The notes below the pieces were generated by a model. That model had not been told where the DNA came from, ran no database searches, and saw nothing but the letters and a program-made list of their open reading frames with translations. DNA of 64,000 bases from NCBI GenBank assembly GCA_943330455.2, contig CALQHT020000001.1, positions 1 to 64,000 on the forward strand. Direction: 5' to 3'. Shown in pieces: positions 28,245 to 39,545 of the stretch (positions are counted from its first letter, which is position 1; every line of letters starts with the position of its first letter). This stretch comes from Nitrosovibrio sp. Nv4. GTDB taxonomy: Bacteria > Pseudomonadota > Alphaproteobacteria > Acetobacterales > Acetobacteraceae. The position numbers and the translations under genes were made by a program.

Positions 28245-29468
28245 ATGAAGATTCCGCTCTGGTTCACGGCGCTGGCGGCCACCACCGGCATACAGATGGC
28301 CACCAGCTACATGAGCCAGAGCCTGCCGGTGATCGCTCCGCTGTTGACCGCCGGCATCGGTGTGGGCCCGGAGCAGATCGGCTCGATCACCGCGTTGAAC
28401 TCGCTGGGTTCGGTGTTGTTCATGGCGTTCGGCACACCCATCGTGGTGCGCTTCGGCCCGCTGCGTGCGTTGCAGGTCGCCGTGATTTGCGCGGCCTGCT
28501 CCCTGGCGCTGCTGTCCGTGGGCATTTGGCCTGTGGTCATCGCCTCGGCGTTGCTGTTGGGGTTGTCCTATGGACCGGCCCCCGCGGCCTCGACCCGAAT
28601 TCTGGCCGCAACGGCGATCGCGCGTCATCGCGGACTGATATTCTCGATCAAGCAGGCGGGAGCGCAATTGGGCGGCGTGCTGGCCGGCCTGACGATCGCC
28701 CCGATGGCGGCCGTGTTCGGCTGGACGGCTGGTCTGGCGCTGCCAGTGACTATCGGCCTGCTGGCGGCGTTGGCGGTCAATCCGCTGCGCCGACCGTTGG
28801 AGATCGCGCGCGATCCGCCGCGGCCGATCTCTCCGAGTGCTCTGTTTCACTGGAACAATCTGCGTGCGCCGTTCAGCGCCGTCATGGCCAGCGGGCAGCT
28901 CATGGCCATGACTGTCCTGACGACGTGCCTGGCGATCGTGCAGGGGTGCCTGTTCTCCTTCTGCGTCACCTATCTGGTCACCACGCGCGGCATGTCCCTG
29001 ACCGAGGCCGGGATCGCTTACGCATGCATGCAGGGTGGCGCGATGGTCGGCAGGATCATCGTCGGTTGGGCGGCTGACCGCACCCAGAGCGCCCTGCGCA
29101 ACATGGTCGTGCAAGGGTGGGCCTCGGCCGGCCTGGTCATGGTTTGGGTGTGGTTGCCCACGGATTCCGGCCTGCTGCTGACCGGCGCGCTCGCGCTGGT
29201 CATGGGCCTTGTCTGTGCCAGTTGGCCGGGCCTGATGCTGTCGGAGATTTCCCGTCTGGCGCCGCCCGGTCGGATCGCCGATGCAGCGTCAGGCTCCACG
29301 ATGATCACGTTCATGGGATACGTGGTCGGGCCCATGCTGTTCGCGCAAGGCCTGCGCATTTTCGAGACATGGACGATCCCCTATGCGCTGGTGACAACCC
29401 AAATGGTGATCATGTCGGCCGTATTGACCGTCTGGGTCTGGCGGCGAGAGCACGCACATTCCGGGTGA
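28245..29468 (+). CDS. MFS transporter
   Basis: 407 residues with about 12 membrane segments and the MFS pattern; VGWAADRTQSALR corresponds to the cytoplasmic loop repeat in the second half. The N-terminal segment (SQSLPVIAPLL) resembles CynX/NarK-like anion or acid transporters. It begins 150 bases after the ThDP enzyme gene and may be transcribed with it. Substrate unknown; it is not closely alike to the tandem MFS pair downstream. Confidence 0.88.
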   Translation: MKIPLWFTALAATTGIQMATSYMSQSLPVIAPLLTAGIGVGPEQIGSITALNSLGSVLFMAFGTPIVVRFGPLRALQVAVICAACSLALLSVGIWPVVIASALLLGLSYGPAPAASTRILAATAIARHRGLIFSIKQAGAQLGGVLAGLTIAPMAAVFGWTAGLALPVTIGLLAALAVNPLRRPLEIARDPPRPISPSALFHWNNLRAPFSAVMASGQLMAMTVLTTCLAIVQGCLFSFCVTYLVTTRGMSLTEAGIAYACMQGGAMVGRIIVGWAADRTQSALRNMVVQGWASAGLVMVWVWLPTDSGLLLTGALALVMGLVCASWPGLMLSEISRLAPPGRIADAASGSTMITFMGYVVGPMLFAQGLRIFETWTIPYALVTTQMVIMSAVLTVWVWRREHAHSG

Positions 29469-29595
29469 ACCCCATTGGAACCGGATGGGACCCCCATTGC
29501 AACGCCATCCAGCGCTTGCCAATTCGAAACCGCCAACGCATGAAGACGGTCCGTCTCGCCCCCCAATCTCGTTTCCCAGGATCCCATTGAATCGC

Positions 29596-29964
29596 ATGAA
29601 GTCCAACTGCATGGCGATCGCGCTGGCCCTTGCCGTGTCAGCCTGCGCCGGGCCGCCGCCGCCTCCACCGCCCCCAAAACAAACCGTGGTGGACGGTTTC
29701 TACCGCGGCACCAGCACCAGGTTCCAGGCCGGCAGCCGACAATGCCCGCGCCCGGGGCTTGTCACAGTGCAGATGTGGGATCGTCGCTTCCAGTATCGCT
29801 GGGCCTATCAGGTCTTTGTTGATGCCGAAGTCCTGGACGACGGCACCGTCAGGGGCCAGGGGCCCGGCATCACGCTGCTGGGCCGCTATGCGGACAAGAA
29901 AATGGAGGGCGACGTCACCAATGGCGACTGCGGGTTGCACTTTACGGTGATGCTGCGGGAATAG
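29596..29964 (+). CDS. Small lipoprotein of unknown function
   Basis: 122 residues from ATG 29596. A signal peptide (MKSNCMAIALALAVSAC) ends in a lipobox VSAC with the lipid cysteine at residue 17, followed by eight prolines in a row and a lysine. The mature part is compact (DGFYRGTSTRFQAG..CPRPGLVTVQMWDRRFQYRW) and has two further cysteines that could pair. No family recognised; similar proline-rich envelope lipoproteins occur in alphaproteobacteria. A longer frame to 29485 exists but would hide the signal peptide. Confidence 0.75.
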   Translation: MKSNCMAIALALAVSACAGPPPPPPPPKQTVVDGFYRGTSTRFQAGSRQCPRPGLVTVQMWDRRFQYRWAYQVFVDAEVLDDGTVRGQGPGITLLGRYADKKMEGDVTNGDCGLHFTVMLRE

Positions 29965-30097
29965 CGGCCGGCCTCTTGGCGGAGGTCCCTGGGCAAGAGA
30001 CATCGACGCGCACACCAAACCCGCGCCCAAAGCGTTTCAGAGCCGTGGAAACGCCCCCTACACTCACCCTGGAACCAGTCCAGGACCAAGCCGCGAC

Positions 30098-31336
30098 ATG
30101 CAATCCCGTCCGATCGATCCATCCAGCGTGGAAAGCCGAGCGTCCTGGGTCATTGCGATCGTAACGCTGATCATTCTGGCGATCGCCTATGGTGCGCCGC
30201 TGATGACCGCGGTTGCGCTCAAGCCGATCGCAGTCGACCTTCAGGTCCCGCGTTCCGACCCCGCGCTAGCAAGTTCGCTCTCCTATCTGGGTGCGGGCCT
30301 GGGGGGCATCCTGATGGGATGGATGACCGAGCGTATCGGCGTGCGCATTATCGTCATGTTTGGCGCGGTGATGATCGCCGCCGGCATGGCGCTGTCCGCC
30401 TCGGGCGGGCTTGGCACGCTCTATATCGGCCATGGCGTGCTGATGGGCCTGTTTGGCGCGTCCTGCATGTTCTCGCCGTTGATGACCTATGTCAGCCGCT
30501 GGTTCGACCGGCGGCGAGGCACCGCCGTCGCCCTCATCTCCTCCGGCCAATACATCGCGGGCGTTGTCTGGCCGAGCCTCATACAACTCGGCGTGGAGTG
30601 GTATGGGTGGCGACCGACGATGATTGCGTTCGGGTTGCTGGTCGCCGGCGGAGTCTTGCCGCTGGCGTTGATCTTCCTGCGTCCACCGCCCGCGGCGCCG
30701 GTGTCAGGTTCTCTTCACGGCGGCCCCCGGGTAGGCACTCGGGTCATCGGCTTGCATCCGAACGTTGCGCTCGGCCTGTTGTCGTTCGCCATTTTCTGCT
30801 GTTGCATGACCATGTCGATGCCGATGCAGCATATGGTGGCGTTCTGTAGCGATATCGGCATCGGCCCGACGCATGGCGCGGCGATGCTGTCGGTCCTGCT
30901 CGGTTGCGCGTTTTTTGCCCGCCAGTTCTGGGGCTGGCTGTCCGACCGGATCGGGGGCCTCCAAACCATTCTGCTCGGTTCCATGGCACAGGCAGTGGCC
31001 ATGAGCGGGTTCCTCGTCACCCAGGACGAAATGGGACTGTTCGCGGTGTCCGCGGCCTTCGGGTTGGGTTTTTCCGGGCTGATCCCATCCTACGTGCTGG
31101 CGGTGCGTGCGTTCTACCCAGCCTCGGAAGCGAGCTGGCGGGTCCCGGTCATTATGTTCGCTGGGCTGCTTGGCATGGCCGGTGGCGGTTGGACCGCGGG
31201 CCTCGTGTATGACCATTATGGCTTCTACACGCCGGCTTTCGCCACCGGACTGGGCTTCAATCTGTTGAACCTGGTGGTGATTTTGCCCATGGTGCTGCTG
31301 CAAAGAACCTCGCGATTGCGCTTGGCGGCCGGATAA
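30098..31336 (+). CDS. MFS transporter (monocarboxylate/oxalate:formate type), tandem copy 1
   Basis: 412 residues, about 12 membrane segments. The MFS loop motif GWMTERIGVRII follows segment 2 and GWLSDRIGGLQT appears in the second half; RWFDRRRGTAVAL matches monocarboxylate and oxalate/formate antiporter relatives. It is strikingly similar over its whole length to the next gene, indicating tandem duplication. Both are followed by an MBL-fold protein gene. Substrate probably an organic acid; inferred from family only. Confidence 0.9.
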   Translation: MQSRPIDPSSVESRASWVIAIVTLIILAIAYGAPLMTAVALKPIAVDLQVPRSDPALASSLSYLGAGLGGILMGWMTERIGVRIIVMFGAVMIAAGMALSASGGLGTLYIGHGVLMGLFGASCMFSPLMTYVSRWFDRRRGTAVALISSGQYIAGVVWPSLIQLGVEWYGWRPTMIAFGLLVAGGVLPLALIFLRPPPAAPVSGSLHGGPRVGTRVIGLHPNVALGLLSFAIFCCCMTMSMPMQHMVAFCSDIGIGPTHGAAMLSVLLGCAFFARQFWGWLSDRIGGLQTILLGSMAQAVAMSGFLVTQDEMGLFAVSAAFGLGFSGLIPSYVLAVRAFYPASEASWRVPVIMFAGLLGMAGGGWTAGLVYDHYGFYTPAFATGLGFNLLNLVVILPMVLLQRTSRLRLAAG

Positions 31337-31355
31337 CCAGCATGAAAGGCGACCC

Positions 31356-32600
31356 ATGACAGGCCCCAATCCAGGCAGCGGTGCCGGTAGCGTCGAGAGC
31401 CGAACGTCCTGGATCGTCGCGTGCGTGGCCTTGGCGGTCCTGACCATGTCCTATGGCGGGCCGCTCGTCACGGTTGTCGCCCTGAAACCCATAGCCGCGG
31501 AGTTCAACACGACCCGTTCGGCCCCGGCATTGGCGATTTCGCTGACCTATATCGGCGCCGGATTGGGCGGGATCGCGATGGGTTGGCTGGCCGAGCGGAT
31601 TGGAATCCGCGTGGTGGTGATGGGATGCGGCTCGATGATAGGGGCCGGGCTTTTGATCTCGTCGTTCGGTGGGCTGTGGCAGCTATATGCCTGCAACCTG
31701 TTGCTGGTCGGGCTGCTCGGTGCGGCGGGGATGTTCGCGCCCCTGATGACCTATGTCACACGATGGTTTGACCACCGGCGAGGATCAGCGATCGCGTTGA
31801 TCTCCTCCGGCCAATACGTCGCCGGTGCGGTTTGGCCGTCGGTCTTCCAGTTCGGGATCGATGAGGCCGGGTGGCGCTGGACGATGTTCGGGTTCGGGCT
31901 GCTGACCATGCTGGTGATCGTGCCGCTCGCCGCTATTTTCCTGCATCCGCCGCCGGTGCCACCGCAGGAAGGTTCGGCGTATGCCGGTCCGGCCGTCGGC
32001 AAGCGCGTGCTGGGATTGCCGGCGAACGTGGTCATGGCGATGCTCGCGAGCGCGGTGTTCTGTTGCTGTGTCACCATGTCGATGCCGTTGGCGCATATGG
32101 TCGCATTTTGCAGCGATATCGGCATCAAGCCGGCCCATGGCGCCATTATGCTCTCGGTCCTGCTGGGCAGCGCGTTTATCTCGCGGCAGTTCTGGGGCTG
32201 GCTCGCGGACCGAATGGGCGGTTTGAAGACGATCCTGTTTGCTTCCACCGGTCAGGCGGTGGCAATGGCCGGGTTCCTGATGACCCAGGATGAGGTCGGT
32301 CTGTTCACTATTTCCGCCGCGTTCGGCCTTGGGTTCGGTGGCCTGATCCCAGGCTACGTATTGGCGATCCGGGATCTTTTTCCGGCCAGCGAAGCCAGTT
32401 GGCGCATCCCACTCGTGCTGTTTCCCGGCTCGCTCGGCATGGCTGTCGGCGGATGGTTGGCTGGCGCCATGTATGATGCCTATGGCTTCTACGGCCCGGC
32501 GTTTGCGATCGGTGTGCTGTTCAATTTCTTCAACCTGCTCCTGATCGGCGCCCTGGTGATACGCCATCGTGCCGCCCGGCTTGCACCGGTCCCGGGCTGA
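31356..32600 (+). CDS. MFS transporter, tandem copy 2
   Basis: 414 residues and the same architecture as the preceding gene, from VESRTSWIVA at the N-terminus through GWLAERIGIRVVV, RWFDHRRGSAIALISSGQY, MVAFCSDIGIKPAHGAIMLSVLLG and LFPASEASWRIP. The two copies differ mainly at the ends and in the central loop, so they are likely to have different substrates or affinities rather than being redundant. It starts 20 bases after copy 1. Confidence 0.9.
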   Translation: MTGPNPGSGAGSVESRTSWIVACVALAVLTMSYGGPLVTVVALKPIAAEFNTTRSAPALAISLTYIGAGLGGIAMGWLAERIGIRVVVMGCGSMIGAGLLISSFGGLWQLYACNLLLVGLLGAAGMFAPLMTYVTRWFDHRRGSAIALISSGQYVAGAVWPSVFQFGIDEAGWRWTMFGFGLLTMLVIVPLAAIFLHPPPVPPQEGSAYAGPAVGKRVLGLPANVVMAMLASAVFCCCVTMSMPLAHMVAFCSDIGIKPAHGAIMLSVLLGSAFISRQFWGWLADRMGGLKTILFASTGQAVAMAGFLMTQDEVGLFTISAAFGLGFGGLIPGYVLAIRDLFPASEASWRIPLVLFPGSLGMAVGGWLAGAMYDAYGFYGPAFAIGVLFNFFNLLLIGALVIRHRAARLAPVPG

Positions 32601-32613
32601 AGCGGAGCGGACG

Positions 32614-33429
32614 ATGCCAGCCCATATCTGCACTGGCTGTGGTGTTCAGTATCCGAATGCCGAGAGTCCGCCCTCGCAGTGTGTCATCTGCCGCGACGAT
32701 CGCCGGTTGGGTGTTGGAGCGAAGCAAACTTGGACCACCCAGGCCGAGATGCGTGGCACCCACTTCAACGCATTCCGCCGGCATGAACCTGGGCTGATGG
32801 GAATCGGGACCTTGCCCAGCTTTGCCATGGGGCAGCGGGCGCTGCTGCTACGGACAGCGCAAGGCAACATTCTTTGGGATTGCCTAAGCTTCCTGGATGA
32901 CGCGACGATCGCTCTGATTGGCGCTCTGGGCGGCATTTCGGCGATTGCGGCGTCCCACCCGCACTACTACGGCGCGATGATCGAATGGAGCCACGCGTTC
33001 AATTCGGCACCGGTCTACCTCCATGCGGCGGACCGGAAATTCATCACCCGGCTCGATTCCAGCATCACGTTCTGGGAGGACGACGCGTTCCAGGTCATCC
33101 CCGGTGTGACCTTGCTGCGGGTTGGCGGCCATTTCGCCGGTAGTTCCGTCATGCACTGGGCGCAGGGCGCGGGCGGGCGAGGGGCATTGCTGGCGAGCGA
33201 CACGCTCCGGATTGGACCGGACGGGATGATTTCATTCATGCGCAGCTATCCGAACCTGATCCCGTTGGATGCCAGCACGGCCTATCGCATCGCCGATACA
33301 TTGTTGGCTCGACCGTTCGATTCCATTTACGGCAGCTTCTGGGATCAGATGGTTGCCGCCGACGGCCAGTCCCTGTTGTCGAGATCGGTGCAACGCTACG
33401 TCCACGCCGTCACCAACCCGCCCGATTGA
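32614..33429 (+). CDS. MBL-fold-like protein with N-terminal zinc knuckle
   Basis: 271 residues from ATG 32614 (GGAG upstream); an earlier in-frame ATG at 32569 would lie inside the MFS gene. The N-terminus has two CxxC pairs (C6/C9 and C23/C26), probably a zinc ribbon. The remainder looks like a metallo-beta-lactamase fold: SAIAASHPHYYGAMIEWSHAF, then VYLHAAD, a GGHFAGSSVMHW strand and LLASDTL. The canonical HxHxDH is reduced to HPHYYG, so only part of the dinuclear site is preserved. Role unknown; probably linked to the organic acid transporters. Confidence 0.72.
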   Translation: MPAHICTGCGVQYPNAESPPSQCVICRDDRRLGVGAKQTWTTQAEMRGTHFNAFRRHEPGLMGIGTLPSFAMGQRALLLRTAQGNILWDCLSFLDDATIALIGALGGISAIAASHPHYYGAMIEWSHAFNSAPVYLHAADRKFITRLDSSITFWEDDAFQVIPGVTLLRVGGHFAGSSVMHWAQGAGGRGALLASDTLRIGPDGMISFMRSYPNLIPLDASTAYRIADTLLARPFDSIYGSFWDQMVAADGQSLLSRSVQRYVHAVTNPPD

Positions 33430-33435
33430 CGGCGT

Positions 33436-35850
<2,415 letters not shown>

Positions 35851-36409
35851 CGGATCAGCCTCTGATGTCGCGGCATGTCTGCTGGGTCAAAGCTCCATCT
35901 TAGAGGCTCCTGGCTCGAATGCCAGAACAAAAAATACCAATAATTCGATATTTTGATATGGCGCTTCTTGGGTCGCTTCCTGGGGTACGCCGCGGGGTGG
36001 ATTGGCGTGGCAATGGAGCGTGACCGACGGCGTGGCAAGCATGGCGAAGGCGGGGGGCGCATGACGAAATTGTCGCGGACTCAGCGCGGGCGCGGGATAA
36101 CCAAGGCGGCAAGGATCCTGCCGCCATATGGTGTCCGTTTCGATGGTGGCGCGTGTGGCTGTCGGAGGCTTGCCGGTGTTCGCGGCAAGGCCAGCCTGAT
36201 GAAGCTGTCAAACGTGCCATGAATGTGGCGGACAGTCTGTCAATCCATCCCTTTCTCGCGGTCGACGCCGCTGATGCCACGGCCGGGATTTTATAACGAA
36301 CCCGGACTGGTCAGACAATGCCAGTATCAAATGAGACAATAGCTGAAACCAACCCAAATGCGCGAAATCCGACGTAAAATTAGCGATAATTCGGAAACGC
36401 TCGGTAGGA
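35851..36409. other. Intergenic stretch upstream of the histidine kinase
   Basis: 559 bases between two minus-strand genes. It has an AT-rich block at about 35925-35960 with the direct repeat ATATC-AAA-ATATC (minus strand), a likely promoter area for the kinase, and another AT-richer block near 36285-36400 behind the EamA gene. No convincing gene; the short frames lack support. Confidence 0.5.
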
Positions 36410-37315
36410 TTACCCCATCGCCACAATGAGAAGCACACCCAGCACGACCAGGCCCAGACCCGCGACGTCGCTCCGTTTCAGGATTTCCTTCAGATAGAAG
36501 CGGCTGAACAGCAGGGTGAACACGATCTCGATCTGTCCGACCGAGCGAACCAGGGCCACGTCAGCCATCGCAAAGCCGGTAAACCAGCAGGCGGATCCGC
36601 AGCCCGACAGAGTGCCGACCCACATCGAACTGCGCCAACTGGTGAACGCCTTCTTCAACTCCTGCGGTTCCCTCCACCACAGCCAGCCGCCTTGCATCAC
36701 GATCTGGATGGAGTTGGTTACGATCAGGGAAAACAGCGCTCGGACGACCACGTTGTCCCCAATCAGGGAAAGATTGGCCAGTTTGATGAAGACCGTGGTG
36801 AAGCCGAATATCAGGCCGGATCCCAACCCGCACAACGCCGCCGGCTGGATCGTTGCCGCCAGAAGGTCTTTCGGCTTGAAGCCGCGGCCCGCCAGCGAGA
36901 GGGTCATTACGCCGATCAGGCCGACGCCAATCCCCACCCAGGCCATCGGCCGCAACACCTCTCCCAAAACGATCAGGGCGATGATCGCGCTCTGCACCGT
37001 CTCGGTTTTTGTATAGGCGGTGCCGACGGCGAAATTTCGATAACCGAAGGACATGATCAGCAGATTTGTGGCCAGAATCTGACCCAGACCGCCGAGCGCA
37101 CACCATAGCAGGAAATGCGGGTTGATTGCGGGGACCGGAGCCCCGGTCCAGTACAAGGCGATGCAAAAGAGGACCACGGCGGTTGGCCCGCCATAAAGGT
37201 ATCGCACAAACCCCGCACCGTTGACCGAAAGAATCCCGCGCAATTTCTGCTGCATGGCGGTGCGCCAGCATTGGAGCAGCGCCGCGGTCACGGCGATTGG
37301 GATCCATAGGGGCAT
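36410..37315 (-). CDS. EamA/DMT-family transporter
   Basis: 301 residues with ten predicted membrane segments arranged as two EamA repeats; GGLGQILATNLLIMSFGYRNFAVGTAYTKTETVQ and FTLLFSRFYLKEILKRSDVAGLGLVVLGVLLI are characteristic of the two halves. CGGAG precedes the ATG. Probably exports or imports a small metabolite; no substrate can be inferred. Monocistronic. Confidence 0.85.
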   Translation of the reverse strand: MPLWIPIAVTAALLQCWRTAMQQKLRGILSVNGAGFVRYLYGGPTAVVLFCIALYWTGAPVPAINPHFLLWCALGGLGQILATNLLIMSFGYRNFAVGTAYTKTETVQSAIIALIVLGEVLRPMAWVGIGVGLIGVMTLSLAGRGFKPKDLLAATIQPAALCGLGSGLIFGFTTVFIKLANLSLIGDNVVVRALFSLIVTNSIQIVMQGGWLWWREPQELKKAFTSWRSSMWVGTLSGCGSACWFTGFAMADVALVRSVGQIEIVFTLLFSRFYLKEILKRSDVAGLGLVVLGVLLIVAMG

Positions 37316-37548
37316 GGGGTTGGCTCCGGCCTCTTTTGATGGCCGGCGCGGACCGGTGGAGGCAGACGCACCGTAAGGCGGGCGGAATCGCGGTCAAGCC
37401 GGGTTTGTCGGGCAAAGCCGGGTGGCAGCCATGCGGGCCACGATCCGGTGCTGGGTCAGTGCTTGAGGCATGATCACACTGAGCGGAACGTAATGGCGTG
37501 TGGTTCATGCGGCCAAACAAAGAGGTAGATGCGGTTTGGGGCTTCCAA

Positions 37549-38496
37549 TCAGGGCGAAATCGCTCGGGCCAGGAATGCGAGCAGGATCTCGTTGAAGATG
37601 GTCGGTTGCTCCCAATAGGGGCTGTGGCCGGCCTCGGCGATGGTGACAACGTCCGCATGAGGCATGTGCTGAGCTTGCATCCGCAGCAGGGACGGCGGCA
37701 CATACAGGTCCGATTCGCCGGTCAGTAGCAGGGTTGGATGCTTGATGCTTTCCAATTTGGCCCAGGTCAGCACATGCCGCGTTTTTGGCGTGATCCGCGT
37801 GCCTGGGACCGCGGCATGGTCCAGTTCCTGCCACGCGGCGAGCCCGGCCGGATTGCCGGCGCGATAGGACGGCGATAATTCCTGAAAATCATGCGGCAGG
37901 GTGGCGAAGAATTTGGGCCGCAGGCGCGCGTTGACCTCGACGTAATCCGGGTCGGTGATGCCCATCAGGGATGCGACAATGGCCAGGGAGCGGACCTTGT
38001 CCGGATAGCTGAGAACGTAATCGAGCGCGAAGAAACCGCCCTGCGCGGTTGCCACCAGATCGACCTTGTCGAGCTTCAGGTGATTGATCAGGTTGTGCAG
38101 ATCGTCGGAGGCGATGCCGGGATCGGCTGGGTTTCCCGGGTCGGATTTGTAGTAGCCTCGGCGGGAATAGGCGATCACGCGATAGCCGGCCATGGCTAGT
38201 ACGGGTTGCTGATAGGGCCAGCCGGCAGCGCTCTGGGTGCCGGCGTGCAGCAGGATGACCGGGCGCCCCGGCCCGCCGGTATCCCAGTACCAGAGCCGGG
38301 TGCCTGGCAACTCGGCGATATCCTCATGAGCCGGGGCCTGGGGAGGAATCGGGACTGGCGCCCAAACCGGCCCCGAAGCAGCGAGTGCGGAACCGCCGCC
38401 AGTCGCCACCAGACCAGCGCCGACCGCCGCCGTTGCGCATAACAGCCAGCGGCGGTCCATGCCGGCGGACCGATCGTGCGGGTTGTCGTGATCCAT
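37549..38496 (-). CDS. Alpha/beta-hydrolase fold protein with Tat-like signal, nucleophile missing
   Basis: 315 residues from the ATG behind GGGAGA; an earlier ATG at 38514 is possible. A twin-arginine-like signal (MDRRWLLCATAAVGAG) ends near ALAASG. The fold is a clear alpha/beta hydrolase: LLHAGTQSAAGW oxyanion region, late Asp in LTGESDLYVPP and His in AEAGHSPYWEQP. At the nucleophile elbow the usual GHSMGG is ATAQGG, with A151 where serine is expected. The enzyme may be inactive as an esterase, or may use another mechanism as in some lyases of the fold. Likely periplasmic. Confidence 0.8.
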   Translation of the reverse strand: MDHDNPHDRSAGMDRRWLLCATAAVGAGLVATGGGSALAASGPVWAPVPIPPQAPAHEDIAELPGTRLWYWDTGGPGRPVILLHAGTQSAAGWPYQQPVLAMAGYRVIAYSRRGYYKSDPGNPADPGIASDDLHNLINHLKLDKVDLVATAQGGFFALDYVLSYPDKVRSLAIVASLMGITDPDYVEVNARLRPKFFATLPHDFQELSPSYRAGNPAGLAAWQELDHAAVPGTRITPKTRHVLTWAKLESIKHPTLLLTGESDLYVPPSLLRMQAQHMPHADVVTIAEAGHSPYWEQPTIFNEILLAFLARAISP

Positions 38497-38580
38497 GCAG
38501 GCTCTCCCATTCATTGCCGGGGATTGGCGGGACCGCCTTGATTTCAGCCGCCTGGGCCGTCGTCTTTACGCAGAGCCGCG

Positions 38581-39141
38581 TCAGCGCTGGCTTATCGCGC
38601 TGACCAGGACCTTACCCAATGTTGTGCCGATGTCGCGGGCCAGCGCCTCGGTGTCCGCTGTCTTGACCGTACATGCCAGCGATCCGATCCAAAGCTGCTG
38701 ATACGCCCGGTTGTCGCTGACGATCACCGTGAGATTGAGCGAGTTACCCGCAAGCGATGGGTCGTTCGCCGCCGACCCCGGGGCTGATTTCGGCCGCCAC
38801 TCCAAGTCGTTGTAGACACCGGCTTTTGCTGATCCGGGTTTCGGATTGCGGCCAGGACTGATCGAAAAAACCACATTCATGGTTGCCTGGCCTTGGGCAT
38901 CTAGGACGAGTCCCGCGGTCTGGAGCCCGGCTCGGAACGCCTGGCTTCGCGCCTTGCTGGTCGGGCTCGCCTCCCGCAGGGGCACATTGAAGCTGACGCC
39001 AGCGGGCCATGGATGAACCTGGGAGGTCAAGAAATCGCCGGCACAAAGGCTGGACGCCTGGGCAGGGGCGACCACTGCAAGTGCCAGGGTAGCGGCTGCA
39101 AAGGCTGGCCCGAGGAGTCGGAACTGAGACGATGGTTTCAC
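38581..39141 (-). CDS. Secreted protein of unknown function
   Basis: 186 residues starting at a GTG, chosen because AAGGAGA sits about 8 bases upstream and the following 29 residues form a signal peptide (KPSSQFRLLGPAFAAATLALAVVAPAQAS). The mature protein has two cysteines (LCAGDF and LACTVKT) that could form a disulfide, and strands such as ATMNVVFSISPG. No family recognised. The longer ATG frame to 39285 has no signal peptide and no homologous look. Confidence 0.7.
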   Translation of the reverse strand: MKPSSQFRLLGPAFAAATLALAVVAPAQASSLCAGDFLTSQVHPWPAGVSFNVPLREASPTSKARSQAFRAGLQTAGLVLDAQGQATMNVVFSISPGRNPKPGSAKAGVYNDLEWRPKSAPGSAANDPSLAGNSLNLTVIVSDNRAYQQLWIGSLACTVKTADTEALARDIGTTLGKVLVSAISQR

Positions 39142-39545
39142 GGAAACATCTCCTTGCCGACGCGTCACGGTGGTTATCGGCTCATGGCGGGCGAGGCACG
39201 AACGCGGGTCGTTCGATCGGACCCCGCGCGAGCCGAGCCGCCAGGATACAGTCCACGGGTGACCCTCGGTGCATGTCTCTAACATTGCGGTTGCGGGGCC
39301 GACAAGCAGTGCCCAACCGGCCGGACTCCCGTGTCAGGCCCAGGTCGTTTCGTTCGTAACGGATGCAGCCGCGGTGGTGCCGACCGGGTCGATACGGGGC
39401 GAACACGGGACGGGAGCCGGACCTTGGCGGCATTCGGCCAGGTTGATCTATGGGCCGGTACGGGGCACCGCAATTTGCGCATAGACCGATTCGGAGTACG
39501 ATGCCCACCGAACCAAAAGGGCAAATGCCCACGGAAGGACGCGTC
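39142..39545. other. Divergent intergenic region
   Basis: 404 bases between the secreted protein and the LLM monooxygenase. No structured repeat, terminator or small gene stands out; it should contain the promoters for both directions, but no clear -35/-10 pair was recognised by eye. Confidence 0.45.

Noticed and set aside
26175-29114. A 979-codon minus-strand frame opposite the ThDP enzyme and MFS genes
   Set aside because: Antisense to two well supported genes; extremely rich in R, Q, H and D without recognisable domain.
35953-36222. An 89-codon plus-strand frame in the region before the histidine kinase gene
   Set aside because: No Shine-Dalgarno, low-complexity basic composition and no recognisable fold.
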